From: Ensifer adhaerens
GTDB taxonomy: Bacteria > Pseudomonadota > Alphaproteobacteria > Rhizobiales > Rhizobiaceae
Assembly (NCBI RefSeq): GCF_028993555.1
Contig: NZ_CP118610.1
Coordinates: 3,591,001 to 3,655,000 of the forward strand
DNA: 64,000 bases
Direction of reading: 5' to 3'
The translations under genes were made by a program, and so were the position numbers. This document shows, one piece after another, positions 17,997 through 29,458 of this stretch. How positions within the stretch are numbered: the stretch's first letter is position 1; each line of letters begins with the position of its first letter. Below the pieces are notes generated by a model. That model saw only the letters and a list, made by a program, of their open reading frames with translations. It made no database searches and had not been told where the DNA came from.

Positions 17997-18368
17997 ATGT
18001 TCGCAGTCATCAAGACCGGCGGTAAGCAGTACCGCGTGGCCGCCAACGACGTCCTCACCATCGAAAAGCTGGAAGGCGTTGCAGGCGACAAGATCGAATT
18101 CACCGAGATCCTGATGGTCGGCGTTGGCGCCGATGCAACCATCGGCGCTCCGTTTGTCGAAGGCGCCGTTGTCAGCGCTGAAGTTGTTGAGCAGGGTCGC
18201 GCCAAGAAGGTCATCGCCTTCAAGAAGCGTCGCCGCCAGAACTCCAAGCGCTCGCGCGGTCACCGCCAGCACCAGACGACCGTCCGCATCCTGGACATCG
18301 CTGCTGCCGGTGGCAAGGCAAAGAAGGCTTCGAAGAAGTCTGACGCTGCCGAAGCCGCTGCAAACTGA
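17997..18368 (+). CDS. rplU: 50S ribosomal protein L21
   Basis: Ribosomal protein L21, 123 residues, beginning [20 protein letters not shown], with the basic core [17 protein letters not shown] that contacts 23S rRNA and an alanine/lysine-rich C-terminal tail common in rhizobia. AAAGGA lies about eight bases before the ATG. It heads the conserved rplU-rpmA pair; the roughly 290 bases upstream, between it and the divergent tRNA-Ser, should hold the promoter. Confidence 0.98.
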   Translation: MFAVIKTGGKQYRVAANDVLTIEKLEGVAGDKIEFTEILMVGVGADATIGAPFVEGAVVSAEVVEQGRAKKVIAFKKRRRQNSKRSRGHRQHQTTVRILDIAAAGGKAKKASKKSDAAEAAAN

Positions 18369-18401
18369 GTTCCCGGATCTAAGGTTTAAAGGAGAACACC
18401 A

Positions 18402-18671
18402 ATGGCACACAAAAAAGCTGGCGGTTCGTCGCGTAACGGTCGCGATTCTGAGTCCAAGCGCCTTGGCGTGAAGAAGTTCGGCGGCGAAAACGTCGTTGCA
18501 GGCAACATCATCGTGCGCCAGCGCGGCACGAAGTGGCATCCGGGCGCCAATGTCGGCCTCGGTAAGGACCACACGATTTTTGCACTTACGGCCGGCAACG
18601 TGGACTTCCGTACGAAGGCCAATGGCCGTGTGTACGTGTCTGTAATGCCGAAAGCCGAAGCAGCGGAATAA
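18402..18671 (+). CDS. rpmA: 50S ribosomal protein L27
   Basis: Ribosomal protein L27, 89 residues, beginning [20 protein letters not shown]. The flexible glycine/lysine N-terminus reaches the peptidyl-transferase centre. It starts directly with the mature alphaproteobacterial form, without the cleavable N-terminal extension seen in Firmicutes. Its ATG is preceded by AAAGGAG. It is co-transcribed with rplU (33-base gap) and followed by an intrinsic terminator. Confidence 0.98.
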   Translation: MAHKKAGGSSRNGRDSESKRLGVKKFGGENVVAGNIIVRQRGTKWHPGANVGLGKDHTIFALTAGNVDFRTKANGRVYVSVMPKAEAAE

Positions 18672-18744
18672 GCCGGTAGCGCTCTAAAACAGCCGGCGTC
18701 TCATCGACCCGGCTGACGCACCTGATGGTTCCAAGCCAGACTTC

Positions 18745-18780
18745 AAAGGGGAGATGGGGCAATACCCAACTCCCCTTTTT
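18745..18780 (+). terminator. rho-independent terminator after rpmA
   Basis: A stem AAAGGGGAG (18745-18753) pairs with CTCCCCTTT (18770-18778), with a smaller inner stem TGGG/CCCA, and ends in a T-run. It separates rplU-rpmA from the acetyltransferase pair, whose Shine-Dalgarno begins a few bases later. Confidence 0.85.
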
Positions 18781-18797
18781 CGTTTCTGGAGGAAACC

Positions 18798-19430
18798 ATG
18801 CAAACCGAGTTGTTGAGGGAAGACCAATCCCGGTCTCCCGAGCAGAGGCTGAGGCCCCAACGGTCAAGGACCGATTGCCCGATATTGTTGTCACCCAGGC
18901 TCGTTCTGCGCGCCCCTCATGAAGACGATATCGACGCCCTTGCCCATCTTGCCAACAATGCCAATGTCGCGACCATGGTCTCGCGCATGCCGCACCCGTA
19001 TACGACGGCCGATGCCGCCGACTTCGTGCGACGCGCGAAAGCCGGCACGATTGGCAAGTGCGTCTACGCGATTACCAAGGCGGACAATGGTGCATTTCTC
19101 GGTTGCTGCGGTATCGAGCCGCATCCCGACGGCAAGACGGCGGAACTCGGCTATTGGTTGGGCGAGCCTTACTGGAACCAGGGTTATGCCACCGAGGCGG
19201 CCCAGGTCCTGACCGACATGGCCTTCCGCACCCGCGACATCGACCAGATCGATGCGCGCTGCCGGGTCATGAACCTGGCATCCCGCCGAGTCATCCAGAA
19301 GTGCGGTTTCCAGTTCCAGGGCAGCGGCATGGTCGGCAGCCTGGCGCTCGGCGGCTCGATCGCCGTCGAATGGTACCGGCTCGACCGCAAGACCTGGGTC
19401 TCCTTGAGAAGCTGGGGAGGCATGCGATGA
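18798..19430 (+). CDS. GNAT acetyltransferase, RimJ/RimL-like (first of tandem pair)
   Basis: A 210-residue GNAT protein of the RimJ/RimL (Acetyltransf_3) branch: SPRLVLRAPHEDDIDALAHL near residue 31, the acetyl-CoA loop GEPYWNQGYATEAA, and the asparagine-containing CRVMNLASRRVIQKCGF near the end. Such enzymes acetylate N-termini of ribosomal proteins or small molecules. It follows rpmA across a terminator and overlaps the next GNAT gene by four bases. GGAGG sits eight bases before the ATG. The first 25 residues are basic and not part of the domain, so a later start is possible. Confidence 0.88.
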   Translation: MQTELLREDQSRSPEQRLRPQRSRTDCPILLSPRLVLRAPHEDDIDALAHLANNANVATMVSRMPHPYTTADAADFVRRAKAGTIGKCVYAITKADNGAFLGCCGIEPHPDGKTAELGYWLGEPYWNQGYATEAAQVLTDMAFRTRDIDQIDARCRVMNLASRRVIQKCGFQFQGSGMVGSLALGGSIAVEWYRLDRKTWVSLRSWGGMR

Positions 19431-20011
19431 ACGCGCTCGTTTCCGAACGCCAGCGGGTCGTCGCCCGCCCCGGTCCCGGTCCCTGCCCGGTCATCGAGAC
19501 GAAGCGTCTTGTGCTCCGCCCGCATCGCCGCAATGACGCCGAGGCGATCGCCCAGTCGCTCGGCGATTTCCAGGTCGCACGCATGCTGGCGCGCGTGCCG
19601 GCGCCCTATGACCTGCAGGACGCGCTCGACTGGCTGACCGCACGGACCTCGGGGCTGACAACCGACTGGACGTTCGCGATCACCACTGGCGACGATGTCC
19701 ATATCGGCTGCGTCGGCATCGAGCTCAGGCATGGCCAATGGCATGTCGGCTACTGGCTGAACCGCTTCTACTGGGGCAAGGGCTATGCCTCTGAAGCCAC
19801 CTATGCGGCGGTGGAGCGCTTCTTCCGCCGCATGCCCGAAACGACGCTGCATTCCGGTGTCTTTGCCGACAATCCGGGATCGCTGAAGGTGCAGGAGAAG
19901 ATCGGCTTCAAGGTCACCGGCTGCACCCAGGTCTACGCGCTCGCCCGCAACGCCATGGTCGCGCATATCGAGACCAAGCTGACGGCTACGGACCTGCACC
20001 GCCCGCACTAA
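19427..20011 (+). CDS. GNAT acetyltransferase, RimJ/RimL-like (second of tandem pair)
   Basis: A 194-residue paralogue of the preceding gene, with the same layout: ETKRLVLRPHRRNDAEAIAQ, then NRFYWGKGYASEATYAAV as the acetyl-CoA loop and FADNPGSLKVQEKIGFK at the end. The ATG overlaps the upstream stop in an ATGA arrangement, with GGGGAGG upstream, so the two are translationally coupled. The pair may form a heterodimer or act on related substrates. A strong terminator follows. Confidence 0.88.
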   Translation: MNALVSERQRVVARPGPGPCPVIETKRLVLRPHRRNDAEAIAQSLGDFQVARMLARVPAPYDLQDALDWLTARTSGLTTDWTFAITTGDDVHIGCVGIELRHGQWHVGYWLNRFYWGKGYASEATYAAVERFFRRMPETTLHSGVFADNPGSLKVQEKIGFKVTGCTQVYALARNAMVAHIETKLTATDLHRPH

Positions 20012-20019
20012 AGGAAGTT

Positions 20020-20051
20020 CCCCCGCAAAGTTCGCTTTGCGGGGGATTTTT

Positions 20052-20052
<1 letters not shown>
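20020..20052 (+). terminator. rho-independent terminator after the GNAT pair
   Basis: A perfect 11-bp stem CCCCCGCAAAG / CTTTGCGGGGG around a TTCG tetraloop, followed by ATTTTTT. The T-run reaches the first base of the convergent phosphatase stop codon. Confidence 0.95.
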
Positions 20053-22020
<1,968 letters not shown>

Positions 22021-22021
22021 G

Positions 22022-23191
22022 ATGACCAAGACCCGCAAGCCGCTTCAAAAGTATCGCCGGGTCGTCATCAAGATCGGGTCGGCCTTGCTGGTCGACCGCG
22101 CCACCGGGCTGAAGAAAGCCTGGCTCGACGCGATGTGCGCCGACATCGCCGGTCTCAGGGCCAAGGGCGTTGAAGTACTGGTCGTCTCCTCAGGCGCGAT
22201 CGCGCTCGGCCGCACCGTGCTCAATGTGCCTGCAGGCGCGCTGAAGCTGGAGGAAAGCCAGGCGGCTGCCGCCGTCGGCCAGATCGCGCTGGCGCGCGCC
22301 TGGTCCGAGAGCCTCTCGACCGACGCGATCGTCGCCGGCCAGGTGCTGCTGACGCTTGGCGACACTGAGGAGCGCCGCCGCTACCTCAACGCCCGCGCCA
22401 CCATCAATCAACTGCTGAAGCTCGGCGCCGTGCCGATCATCAACGAGAACGACACGGTCGCGACCACGGAGATCCGCTACGGCGACAATGATCGCCTGGC
22501 CGCCCGCGTCGCCACCATGGTCGGTGCCGACCTGCTGGTGCTGCTTTCCGATATCGACGGGCTCTATACCGCCCCGCCGCATCTCGACCCGAACGCCCGC
22601 TTCCTCGAAACGATTGCCGAGATCACGCCCGAGATCGAGGCCATGGCCGGCGGTGCCGCATCCGAGCTTTCGCGCGGCGGCATGCGCACCAAGATCGATG
22701 CCGGCAAGATCGCAACGACCGCGGGCTGCGCGATGATCATCGCGTCGGGCAAGCCCGACCATCCGCTGGCAGCGATCGAGGACGGCGCCCGTTCGTCCTG
22801 GTTCGCGCCCTCGGGTTCTCCGGTGACGGCGCGCAAGACCTGGATTGCCGGGCAGTTGCTTCCGGCCGGAACGCTCAGTGTCGATGCCGGCGCCGAAGAG
22901 GCACTGCGGTCCGGCAAGAGCCTGCTGCCGGCGGGTGTGCGCGAGGTGACCGGCAGCTTCAGCCGCGGCGACACGATCGCCATTCTCGGCACCTCCGGTC
23001 GCGAGATTGCTCGCGGGCTTGCCGGTTACGATGCCGACGAGGCGCGCCAGATTGCCGGCAAGAAATCGGCCGAGATCGCCGCGATCCTCGGTTATGCTGG
23101 CCGTGCCGCCATGGTGCACCGCGACGATATGGTGATGACCGGAAAACGCGTCCAAGAAGAGGGCAGCCGGAAGGATGAGGTCCATGCTTGA
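22022..23191 (+). CDS. proB: glutamate 5-kinase
   Basis: The first enzyme of proline synthesis, phosphorylating glutamate to gamma-glutamyl phosphate. The 389 residues hold an amino-acid-kinase domain (about 10-270; [55 protein letters not shown]) and a C-terminal PUA domain (about 285-370). Feedback by proline is usual for the family. It begins one base after obgE and overlaps proA by eight bases, so translation is coupled. Confidence 0.98.
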   Translation: MTKTRKPLQKYRRVVIKIGSALLVDRATGLKKAWLDAMCADIAGLRAKGVEVLVVSSGAIALGRTVLNVPAGALKLEESQAAAAVGQIALARAWSESLSTDAIVAGQVLLTLGDTEERRRYLNARATINQLLKLGAVPIINENDTVATTEIRYGDNDRLAARVATMVGADLLVLLSDIDGLYTAPPHLDPNARFLETIAEITPEIEAMAGGAASELSRGGMRTKIDAGKIATTAGCAMIIASGKPDHPLAAIEDGARSSWFAPSGSPVTARKTWIAGQLLPAGTLSVDAGAEEALRSGKSLLPAGVREVTGSFSRGDTIAILGTSGREIARGLAGYDADEARQIAGKKSAEIAAILGYAGRAAMVHRDDMVMTGKRVQEEGSRKDEVHA

Positions 23192-24467
23192 CGAGGTGAA
23201 GAACAAGGACGACGTCGAGAGCGTCATGCTGGAAATCGGCCGCAGGGCCAAGGCCGCCAGCCGACCACTTGCCGTCGCCAGCGCCGAACGCAAGCACGCC
23301 GCGCTCATCGCCATGGCCGACACGATCGTCACACGCAGACAAGAGATCCTGGCCGCCAACGCGATCGACCTTGAAAATGCCCGCGAGACCGGCGTCGCCA
23401 GCGCCTTCATCGATCGCCTGACGCTCACCGAGGCGCGCATCTTCGATATGGCGAATGGCATCCGCGCGATCGCCGAGTTCAAGGATCCGGTCGGCGACAT
23501 CATCGCCGAATGGGACCGGCCGAACGGCCTGCATATCGAGCGCGTACGCACCCCGCTCGGCGTCATCGGCGTCATCTATGAAAGCCGGCCCAACGTGACG
23601 GCAGACGCCGGCGCGCTCTGCCTCAAGGCCGGTAATGCCGTGATCCTGCGCGGCGGCTCCGACAGCTTCCATTCCTCCGGCGCCATCCACGCCTGCCTCG
23701 TCGAAGGGCTGAAGGCCGCCGGCCTGCCCGAGCATGCCATCCAGATGGTGCCGGTCGCCGATCGCGCCGCGGTCGGCGCCATGCTCTCGGGTCTCGCCGG
23801 CGCGATCGACGTCATCGTGCCGCGTGGCGGCAAGAGCCTGGTCGCCCGGGTCCAGAACGAGGCGCGCGTGCCGGTCTTTGCCCATCTCGAAGGCCTCTGC
23901 CACATCTATGTCGACGCTTCGGCCGACCTTGCCATGGCCGAAAAGATCGTGGTCAACGCGAAGATGCGGCGCACCGGCATCTGCGGTGCGGCCGAGACGC
24001 TGCTGATCGACCGCAACGGCGCCGACCGGCTGGTCAAACCGCTGCTGACGGCGCTGCTTGCGACCGGCTGCGAAGTGCGGGTTTCGGACGAACTTGCCGG
24101 TACCGTCGACGGCCTGCAGGCCGCCACCGACGAGGACTGGTCGACAGAATATCTCGACGCCATCATCTCGGTGAAGCTGGTCGACGGTATCTCGGGCGCC
24201 ATCGAGCACATCGCCACCTGGTCATCAGCCCATACGGAGGCCGTCATCGCCGAGGATGCCGCGGTCGTCGAGCGCTTTTTCGCGGAGATCGATTCCGCGA
24301 TCCTGCTGCACAATGCCTCGACGCAGTTTGCCGATGGCGGCGAGTTCGGCATGGGCGGCGAGATCGGCATCGCGACGGGCAAGATGCACGCGCGCGGACC
24401 AGTCGGTGTCGAGCAACTGACCTCCTTCAAATATCGGGTGCGTGGTGCTGGACAGGTCAGGCCCTGA
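23184..24467 (+). CDS. proA: glutamate-5-semialdehyde dehydrogenase
   Basis: The second proline-pathway enzyme, reducing gamma-glutamyl phosphate to glutamate semialdehyde with NADPH. The 427 residues show the ALDH-like layout with [20 protein letters not shown], the cofactor loop [11 protein letters not shown], and the region [13 protein letters not shown] with the catalytic cysteine. I chose the ATG at 23184 over 23175 because AAGG at 23171-23174 has proper spacing only for it and the length fits the family. It overlaps the end of proB. Confidence 0.98.
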   Translation: MLDEVKNKDDVESVMLEIGRRAKAASRPLAVASAERKHAALIAMADTIVTRRQEILAANAIDLENARETGVASAFIDRLTLTEARIFDMANGIRAIAEFKDPVGDIIAEWDRPNGLHIERVRTPLGVIGVIYESRPNVTADAGALCLKAGNAVILRGGSDSFHSSGAIHACLVEGLKAAGLPEHAIQMVPVADRAAVGAMLSGLAGAIDVIVPRGGKSLVARVQNEARVPVFAHLEGLCHIYVDASADLAMAEKIVVNAKMRRTGICGAAETLLIDRNGADRLVKPLLTALLATGCEVRVSDELAGTVDGLQAATDEDWSTEYLDAIISVKLVDGISGAIEHIATWSSAHTEAVIAEDAAVVERFFAEIDSAILLHNASTQFADGGEFGMGGEIGIATGKMHARGPVGVEQLTSFKYRVRGAGQVRP

Positions 24468-24471
24468 GGTG

Positions 24472-25092
24472 ATGGCGGGCACGGTCAACGCCCGCTACCT
24501 GCGCATGCCTCATGTCGAAAGCGGCATGGTGGTCGGCCTCTTCGGCGGGTCCTTCAATCCGCCGCACGAGGGCCATGTGCTGGTCGCCGACACCGCGATC
24601 CAGCGGTTGGGACTCGACCAGCTCTGGTGGATGGTGACCCCCGGCAATCCGCTGAAGGACCACAACAATCTGGCACCGCTTTCCGACCGCATCGCCATGA
24701 GCGAAGCGATCGCGCGCAACCCGCGCATCAAGGTGACGGCTTTCGAAAAGGCAATGGGGCAGAGTTATACCGCTCGCACGCTGGAAATCGTGCGGGCCCG
24801 CAATCGCAACATTCGCTTCGTCTGGATCATGGGCGCCGACAACCTGAGGGGTTTTCATCGCTGGCAGAACTGGCAGAAGATCGCCTGCACCTTCCCGATC
24901 GCCGTCATCGACCGGCCAGGCTCGACGCTTGCCTATCTTTCTTCGCGAATGGCGAAGACCTTCGACTATGCCCGCATCGACGAGGACGACGCGCGGCGCC
25001 TGGCTTTTCATCCAGCCCCTGCCTGGACCTTCATTCACGGCCCACGCTCATCGATGAGTTCGACGGCGCTTCGGGCTGCAGGCGGAATATGA
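24472..25092 (+). CDS. nadD: nicotinate-nucleotide adenylyltransferase
   Basis: Adenylates nicotinate mononucleotide to deamido-NAD in NAD synthesis. The nucleotidyltransferase motif GLFGGSFNPPHEGH is clear, as are WWMVTPGNPLK, IMGADNLRGFHRW and the late ISSTAL-like motif SMSSTALR. The start is uncertain: ATG 24472, GTG 24442 and internal ATGs lie before the first motif and none has an ideal ribosome-binding site. It follows proA by four bases, and rsfS comes next. Confidence 0.95.
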   Translation: MAGTVNARYLRMPHVESGMVVGLFGGSFNPPHEGHVLVADTAIQRLGLDQLWWMVTPGNPLKDHNNLAPLSDRIAMSEAIARNPRIKVTAFEKAMGQSYTARTLEIVRARNRNIRFVWIMGADNLRGFHRWQNWQKIACTFPIAVIDRPGSTLAYLSSRMAKTFDYARIDEDDARRLAFHPAPAWTFIHGPRSSMSSTALRAAGGI

Positions 25093-25194
25093 TTTTCTGG
25101 GAATCAGTTCTGCTGTCTTGAAACCACTACCGTTTGGTGCCTACATTCATGGACGGTTCGATCTTTGTTCGAATCGAAAGTGCCTGTTCTGTTC

Positions 25195-25626
25195 ATGTGG
25201 AAAGGAAAGACCCTGACAACAGCACACGCCAAGGGATATGCGGTCTCCGCATTCCCGCGCAGCACGGGATCTAGCGACGAAGCCGCTGTCCGTGCGCTTC
25301 AACTGGTCCTCGAAAGCCTAGAGGACTCGAAGGCAGAAGATATCGTCAGCATCAACATTGCCGGAAAATCGGCGCTGGGAGACTTCATGGTCGTTGTCTC
25401 CGGGCGATCGACGAGGCATGTGATGGCCATTGCAGATCACCTGACGACCGACCTGAAAGACGGGGGCTTTGGCAATGCCCGTGTCGAAGGTCTGGAAGGC
25501 GGTGACTGGGTGCTGATCGACACCGGCGATGTGATCGTTCACATCTTCCGGCCGGAGATCCGGGAGTTCTACAACATCGAAAAGATGTGGGCGGCTCCTG
25601 AGATCGAGGACGGCACCTTGCATTGA
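25195..25626 (+). CDS. rsfS: ribosome silencing factor RsfS
   Basis: Binds L14 and blocks joining of the subunits when nutrients are short. The conserved core is visible: KAEDIVSINIAGKSALGDFM, SGRSTRHVMAIADHL, GDWVLIDTGDVIVHIF and REFYNIEKMW. The start is unclear. ATG 25195 is given here, but the best Shine-Dalgarno (AAAGGAAAG at 25201-25209) points to a CTG at 25213, giving a protein that begins at TLTTAHAKG. It lies between nadD and rlmH in the usual order. Confidence 0.93.
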   Translation: MWKGKTLTTAHAKGYAVSAFPRSTGSSDEAAVRALQLVLESLEDSKAEDIVSINIAGKSALGDFMVVVSGRSTRHVMAIADHLTTDLKDGGFGNARVEGLEGGDWVLIDTGDVIVHIFRPEIREFYNIEKMWAAPEIEDGTLH

Positions 25627-25889
25627 GACCGACCGGGTCGCCGCGCAGCTGAATGCCGGACGAGCCGAGGTGTGGTCATGCATGAATTTGAAGGGCTGGC
25701 GCCGTATTGAGCGGCGTTGTCAGCCGGAAGTTTGTTGCGACTGATCGTAACCTTCGGCCCCGTTTTCCGGACAAGGCGCGTAACGACGCTGCAAGGCTCC
25801 ATGGACGCGGGATAAGATTCTCCTTGAATCGATCCGATTTCAGGAACTATGCAGTGCGCGTTGCAGCGCAAGCGAGGACGGATAAGGTC

Positions 25890-26372
25890 ATGCGTATCGG
25901 ACTTTTCGCAGTCGGCCGCCTCAAGGCGGGGCCGGAAAAGGATCTCGCGGCCCGTTATCTCGATCGCTTTTCCAAGGCCGGTCCGGCGATCGGTCTGGAG
26001 CTTTCTCGCGTCGTCGAAGTCAACGAAAGCCGTGCCTCCAATGCCGAGACGCGCAAGCGGGAGGAAGCCTCCCAGCTCGAAAAGTCACTTGTCGAGGGCA
26101 GCCTGCTCGTGCTTCTCGACGAACGTGGCAAGGCGCTCGATTCCGAAGGCTTTGCATCGCTCCTCGGCATGTTCCGCGACAGCGGCAAGCGCGACCTGAT
26201 GATCGCGATCGGCGGCGCCGATGGCCTCGACCCGAGCCTTCACGCCCGCGCCGATGCGGTGCTGAACCTTGGAAAGATGACCTGGCCGCACCAGTTGGCG
26301 CGCATCCTGATCGCCGAGCAGCTTTACCGCGCCGTCACCATTCTCTCCGGCCACCCCTATCATCGAGTCTAG
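25890..26372 (+). CDS. rlmH: 23S rRNA pseudouridine1915 N3-methyltransferase RlmH
   Basis: A 160-residue SPOUT methyltransferase that modifies helix 69 of 23S rRNA using S-adenosylmethionine. The trefoil-knot motifs are present: LDERGKALDSEGFA, IAIGGADGLDPSL and the C-terminal MTWPHQLARILIAEQLYRA followed by GHPYHR, which contacts the tRNA-like substrate. Start ATG 25890 gives the standard protein MRIGLFAVGRLKAGPE; the frame is open upstream to 25707 without family resemblance. Confidence 0.97.
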   Translation: MRIGLFAVGRLKAGPEKDLAARYLDRFSKAGPAIGLELSRVVEVNESRASNAETRKREEASQLEKSLVEGSLLVLLDERGKALDSEGFASLLGMFRDSGKRDLMIAIGGADGLDPSLHARADAVLNLGKMTWPHQLARILIAEQLYRAVTILSGHPYHRV

Positions 26373-26500
26373 GCCAGGTGGCCGTTTTGCGCGGGATGCT
26401 TCACCCGGCAACACGCAGCGATAACGAGAATATGCTTGGTCGTGCGCGACAAATCAGATTAGGTTTTTCCTCGTATTTTCGGATGGACGCACACGAACCG

Positions 26501-27931
26501 ATGACGCGCCGAGGCAGGACCAGCGTTTTCAGCATGGGAAGAGACGACGCAGGACGGCTTGCCCGTAAGGCGGCGGCCTTTGCGCTCGCGCTGGCGATCG
26601 GCCTGCCGGCAGGCGCGCAGGAGGTCACGCCGCCCGGCGCCTCGATGGCCGGCCAGGAACAGGGGCCGCCTGATCCTGCCGCTGACCTCACGCTTCGCCG
26701 GAACAGCACGCGCAGCGAACTCGACGCGCTGTCGAAGACCATCACGCTGTCGCAGGAGCGCGCCAACGCGCTGACGGAGACCATCGCCGAGATCGACAAG
26801 ACCAACGAGACGCTGCGGGCTGCGATCGTCGATTCCGCCAAGAAACGCCAGGCTCTTGAGCAACAGATTGTCGACGGCGAAACGAAACTGAGTGACCTCC
26901 GGACCAAGGAGGACGTCGTCCGAAAGTCGCTGCACGCACGCCGCGGGGTGCTTGCCGAGGTTCTCGCCGCCCTGCAGCGGATGGGACGCAACCCGCCGCC
27001 GGCGATCCTGGTGACGCCGGAGGATGCGCTCGCATCGGTGCGAAGCGCCATTCTGCTCGGCGCGGTCGTACCTGGCCTGCGCAAGGAAACAGAGAACCTC
27101 GTGGCCGACCTCAAGGCATTGGCCGACATTCGCGCCGGCATCGACCGGCAGCGAGAAGAGCTGACCGCGACGATGACGGCCAATGTCGAGGAAGAACGCC
27201 GCATGTCGATGCTGGTGGCCGAAAAGGAGAAGCTGCGCCAGTCGAGCGCCAGCGAGCTCGCCGCCGAGCAGCGCAAGGCGCAGGAACTTGCCGGCCAGGC
27301 CACCAATCTCCAGGGCCTGATCGGCTCGCTCGAAAGCCAGATCGCCTCCGTTCGCGAGGCCGCAGAAGCAGCCCGCGCTCAGGAGCAGGAGCGCCTGCGC
27401 ATGAGTGAGGCCGAGCGTGAAGCGGCACGCGAGTTGGCCCGCAGTGCCGTGCCCGACAAAAACCGCATTGCGCCAGCATACGTGTTTTCGGAGCTGAGGA
27501 ATAAGCTTGCCTATCCGGCCGCGGGATCGCTTTTGCGAAAGTTTGGTGATGCCGATGGCACGGGGCACTCCCTGCAAGGGATCATGCTGGAAACCAATCC
27601 CGGCGCGCTGGTGACTGCGCCGTCAGATGGCTGGATCGTCTACGCAGGCAATTTCCGCAGTTATGGGCAGATGATCATTCTCAATCCTGGTGACGGCTAC
27701 CATGTGGTGCTGTCAGGCATGGAGACGGTGAGCGTGCAGACCGGACAATTTGTCGTGGCGGGTGAACCGCTGGCGACCATGGGCGCAAAAAGAGTCGCAA
27801 GTGCTGCGGCCTTGGCGCTGGAAACGGACCGGCCGACGCTTTACATTGAATTCCGAAAAGACGGAAAACCGGTTGATTCCCGACCATGGTGGACCGCAGC
27901 AGAGGTTGGAAAGGCGCGAAATGATACGTAG
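26501..27931 (+). CDS. EnvC/DipM-type murein hydrolase activator (degenerate LytM domain)
   Basis: A periplasmic coiled-coil protein that probably activates cell-wall amidases during division. After a signal peptide (AAAFALALAIGLPAGAQ) come long coiled coils (about residues 60-330) and a C-terminal M23/LytM domain. The usual zinc ligands are missing: the HxxxD site reads LQGIMLE and the later HxH position reads YHVVLSGM, as in non-catalytic EnvC activators. Start choice is uncertain (ATGs at 26483, 26501, 26534). Its last 11 bases overlap ctpA, which begins within its stop region. Confidence 0.85.
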   Translation: MTRRGRTSVFSMGRDDAGRLARKAAAFALALAIGLPAGAQEVTPPGASMAGQEQGPPDPAADLTLRRNSTRSELDALSKTITLSQERANALTETIAEIDKTNETLRAAIVDSAKKRQALEQQIVDGETKLSDLRTKEDVVRKSLHARRGVLAEVLAALQRMGRNPPPAILVTPEDALASVRSAILLGAVVPGLRKETENLVADLKALADIRAGIDRQREELTATMTANVEEERRMSMLVAEKEKLRQSSASELAAEQRKAQELAGQATNLQGLIGSLESQIASVREAAEAARAQEQERLRMSEAEREAARELARSAVPDKNRIAPAYVFSELRNKLAYPAAGSLLRKFGDADGTGHSLQGIMLETNPGALVTAPSDGWIVYAGNFRSYGQMIILNPGDGYHVVLSGMETVSVQTGQFVVAGEPLATMGAKRVASAAALALETDRPTLYIEFRKDGKPVDSRPWWTAAEVGKARNDT

Positions 27932-29243
27932 GGCTTCACTTGTTCTGGTCGGAGCGCTCATGGGCGCGACCGCGATGGGCGTGGTTTATTCGGCTGTCGT
28001 TCCGGCCGTCGCCGCCAATACCTCGACCTATCGCGAACTGGCAATTTTCGGCGACGTATTCGAACGCGTTCGCGCGCAATATGTGACGCCGCCGCAGGAC
28101 GACAAGCTGATCGAGAACGCCATCAATGGCATGCTCTCGTCGCTTGATCCGCATTCGAGCTACATGAACTCGGCCGACGCCGAGGACATGCGCACCCAGA
28201 CCCGCGGTGAGTTCGGCGGTCTCGGCATCGAAGTCACGATGGAAGACGATCTCGTCAAGGTCACGAGCCCGATCGACGACACGCCCGCAGCCCGGGCTGG
28301 CGTTCTCGCCGGTGACTTCATCTCGAAGATCGACGGTGCGGACGTTCGCGGCCTCAAGCTTGAAGACGCCGTCGAGAAGATGCGTGGCGCCGTCGGCACC
28401 CCGATCAAGCTGACGATCCTGCGCAAGGGCGCGGACAAGCCGATCGAGCTGACGATCGTTCGCGATGTCATTGCCGTTCGCGCCGTCAAGTTCCGCACCG
28501 AAGGCGACGTCGGCTACCTGCGCGTCATCTCGTTTACCGAGAAGACCTATGACGACCTGAAGAAGGGCATCGAGAAGATCAAGGCGGAAGTGCCAGCCGA
28601 CAAGCTCAAGGGCTATGTCCTCGACCTGCGCCTCAATCCGGGCGGCCTGCTCGACCAGGCGATCAACGTCTCCGACGCCTTCCTGGAGCGCGGTGAGGTC
28701 GTTTCGACCCGCGGCCGCAACCCGGACGAAACCCGTCGCTTCAACGCCACGCCGGGCGACCTGACCGATGGCAAGCCAGTGATCGTGCTCGTCAACGGCG
28801 GCTCAGCTTCCGCTTCGGAAATCGTCGCCGGCGCCCTGCAAGACCTGAAGCGCGCGACCGTTCTCGGCACGCGTTCCTTCGGCAAGGGTTCGGTCCAGAC
28901 GATCATTCCGCTCGGCGAAGCCGGTGCGCTGCGTCTGACGACCGCGCTCTACTACACGCCGTCGGGCAAATCGATCCAGGGCACGGGCATCACGCCCGAC
29001 ATCAAGGTCGAGCAGCCGCTGCCGCCGGAACTGCTCGGCAAGGTCGAGGCTCAGGGCGAATCCGATCTGCGTGGCCACATCCAGGGCCAGAGCGAGACCG
29101 ACGAAGGTTCGGGCTCGGTCGCCTATGTGCCGCCGGAAACGAAGGACGACCTGCAGCTCAACTACGCGCTCGACCTGCTGCGCGGCAAGAAGACGGATCC
29201 GACCTTCCCGGCCAATCCGGAACAGGCTCAGCTCAAGAAGTAA
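27921..29243 (+). CDS. ctpA: S41 family C-terminal processing peptidase
   Basis: A 440-residue periplasmic serine protease. An N-terminal signal or anchor (residues 1-32) is followed by a PDZ domain (about 95-180) and the S41 catalytic domain, with the Ser/Lys dyad at Ser297 (GGSASASEIVAG) and Lys322 (SFGKGSVQT), 25 residues apart as in E. coli Prc. Such proteases trim or degrade envelope proteins, including cell-wall hydrolases, which fits its overlap with the EnvC-like gene. A hairpin follows 24 bases after the stop. Confidence 0.97.
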   Translation: MIRRASLVLVGALMGATAMGVVYSAVVPAVAANTSTYRELAIFGDVFERVRAQYVTPPQDDKLIENAINGMLSSLDPHSSYMNSADAEDMRTQTRGEFGGLGIEVTMEDDLVKVTSPIDDTPAARAGVLAGDFISKIDGADVRGLKLEDAVEKMRGAVGTPIKLTILRKGADKPIELTIVRDVIAVRAVKFRTEGDVGYLRVISFTEKTYDDLKKGIEKIKAEVPADKLKGYVLDLRLNPGGLLDQAINVSDAFLERGEVVSTRGRNPDETRRFNATPGDLTDGKPVIVLVNGGSASASEIVAGALQDLKRATVLGTRSFGKGSVQTIIPLGEAGALRLTTALYYTPSGKSIQGTGITPDIKVEQPLPPELLGKVEAQGESDLRGHIQGQSETDEGSGSVAYVPPETKDDLQLNYALDLLRGKKTDPTFPANPEQAQLKK

Positions 29244-29267
29244 GCATGCGAAGGTATCCAATTAAGG

Positions 29268-29297
29268 GCGCCGCGTGTTCGAAAGGACACGCGGCGC
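29268..29297 (+). terminator. hairpin after ctpA
   Basis: A perfect 11-bp stem GCGCCGCGTGT / ACACGCGGCGC with an eight-base loop, followed by TCTGCATTT. The T-run is poor, so it may be an inefficient terminator or an mRNA-stabilising hairpin. Confidence 0.6.
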
Positions 29298-29458
29298 TCT
29301 GCATTTCAGCATAGTGCATCCCCCGCCCAAGGCAGATGCACTGGTCAACGCGGCACAGCTAAATTATAGGGGTACAGGTGCTGCCGCGGCCCCTGATTCT
29401 CAGGGCGATCGGCGCACTGAAGGAAGAACAGGCGAAGCGTCTCAGCGCCGCCTGGCTC

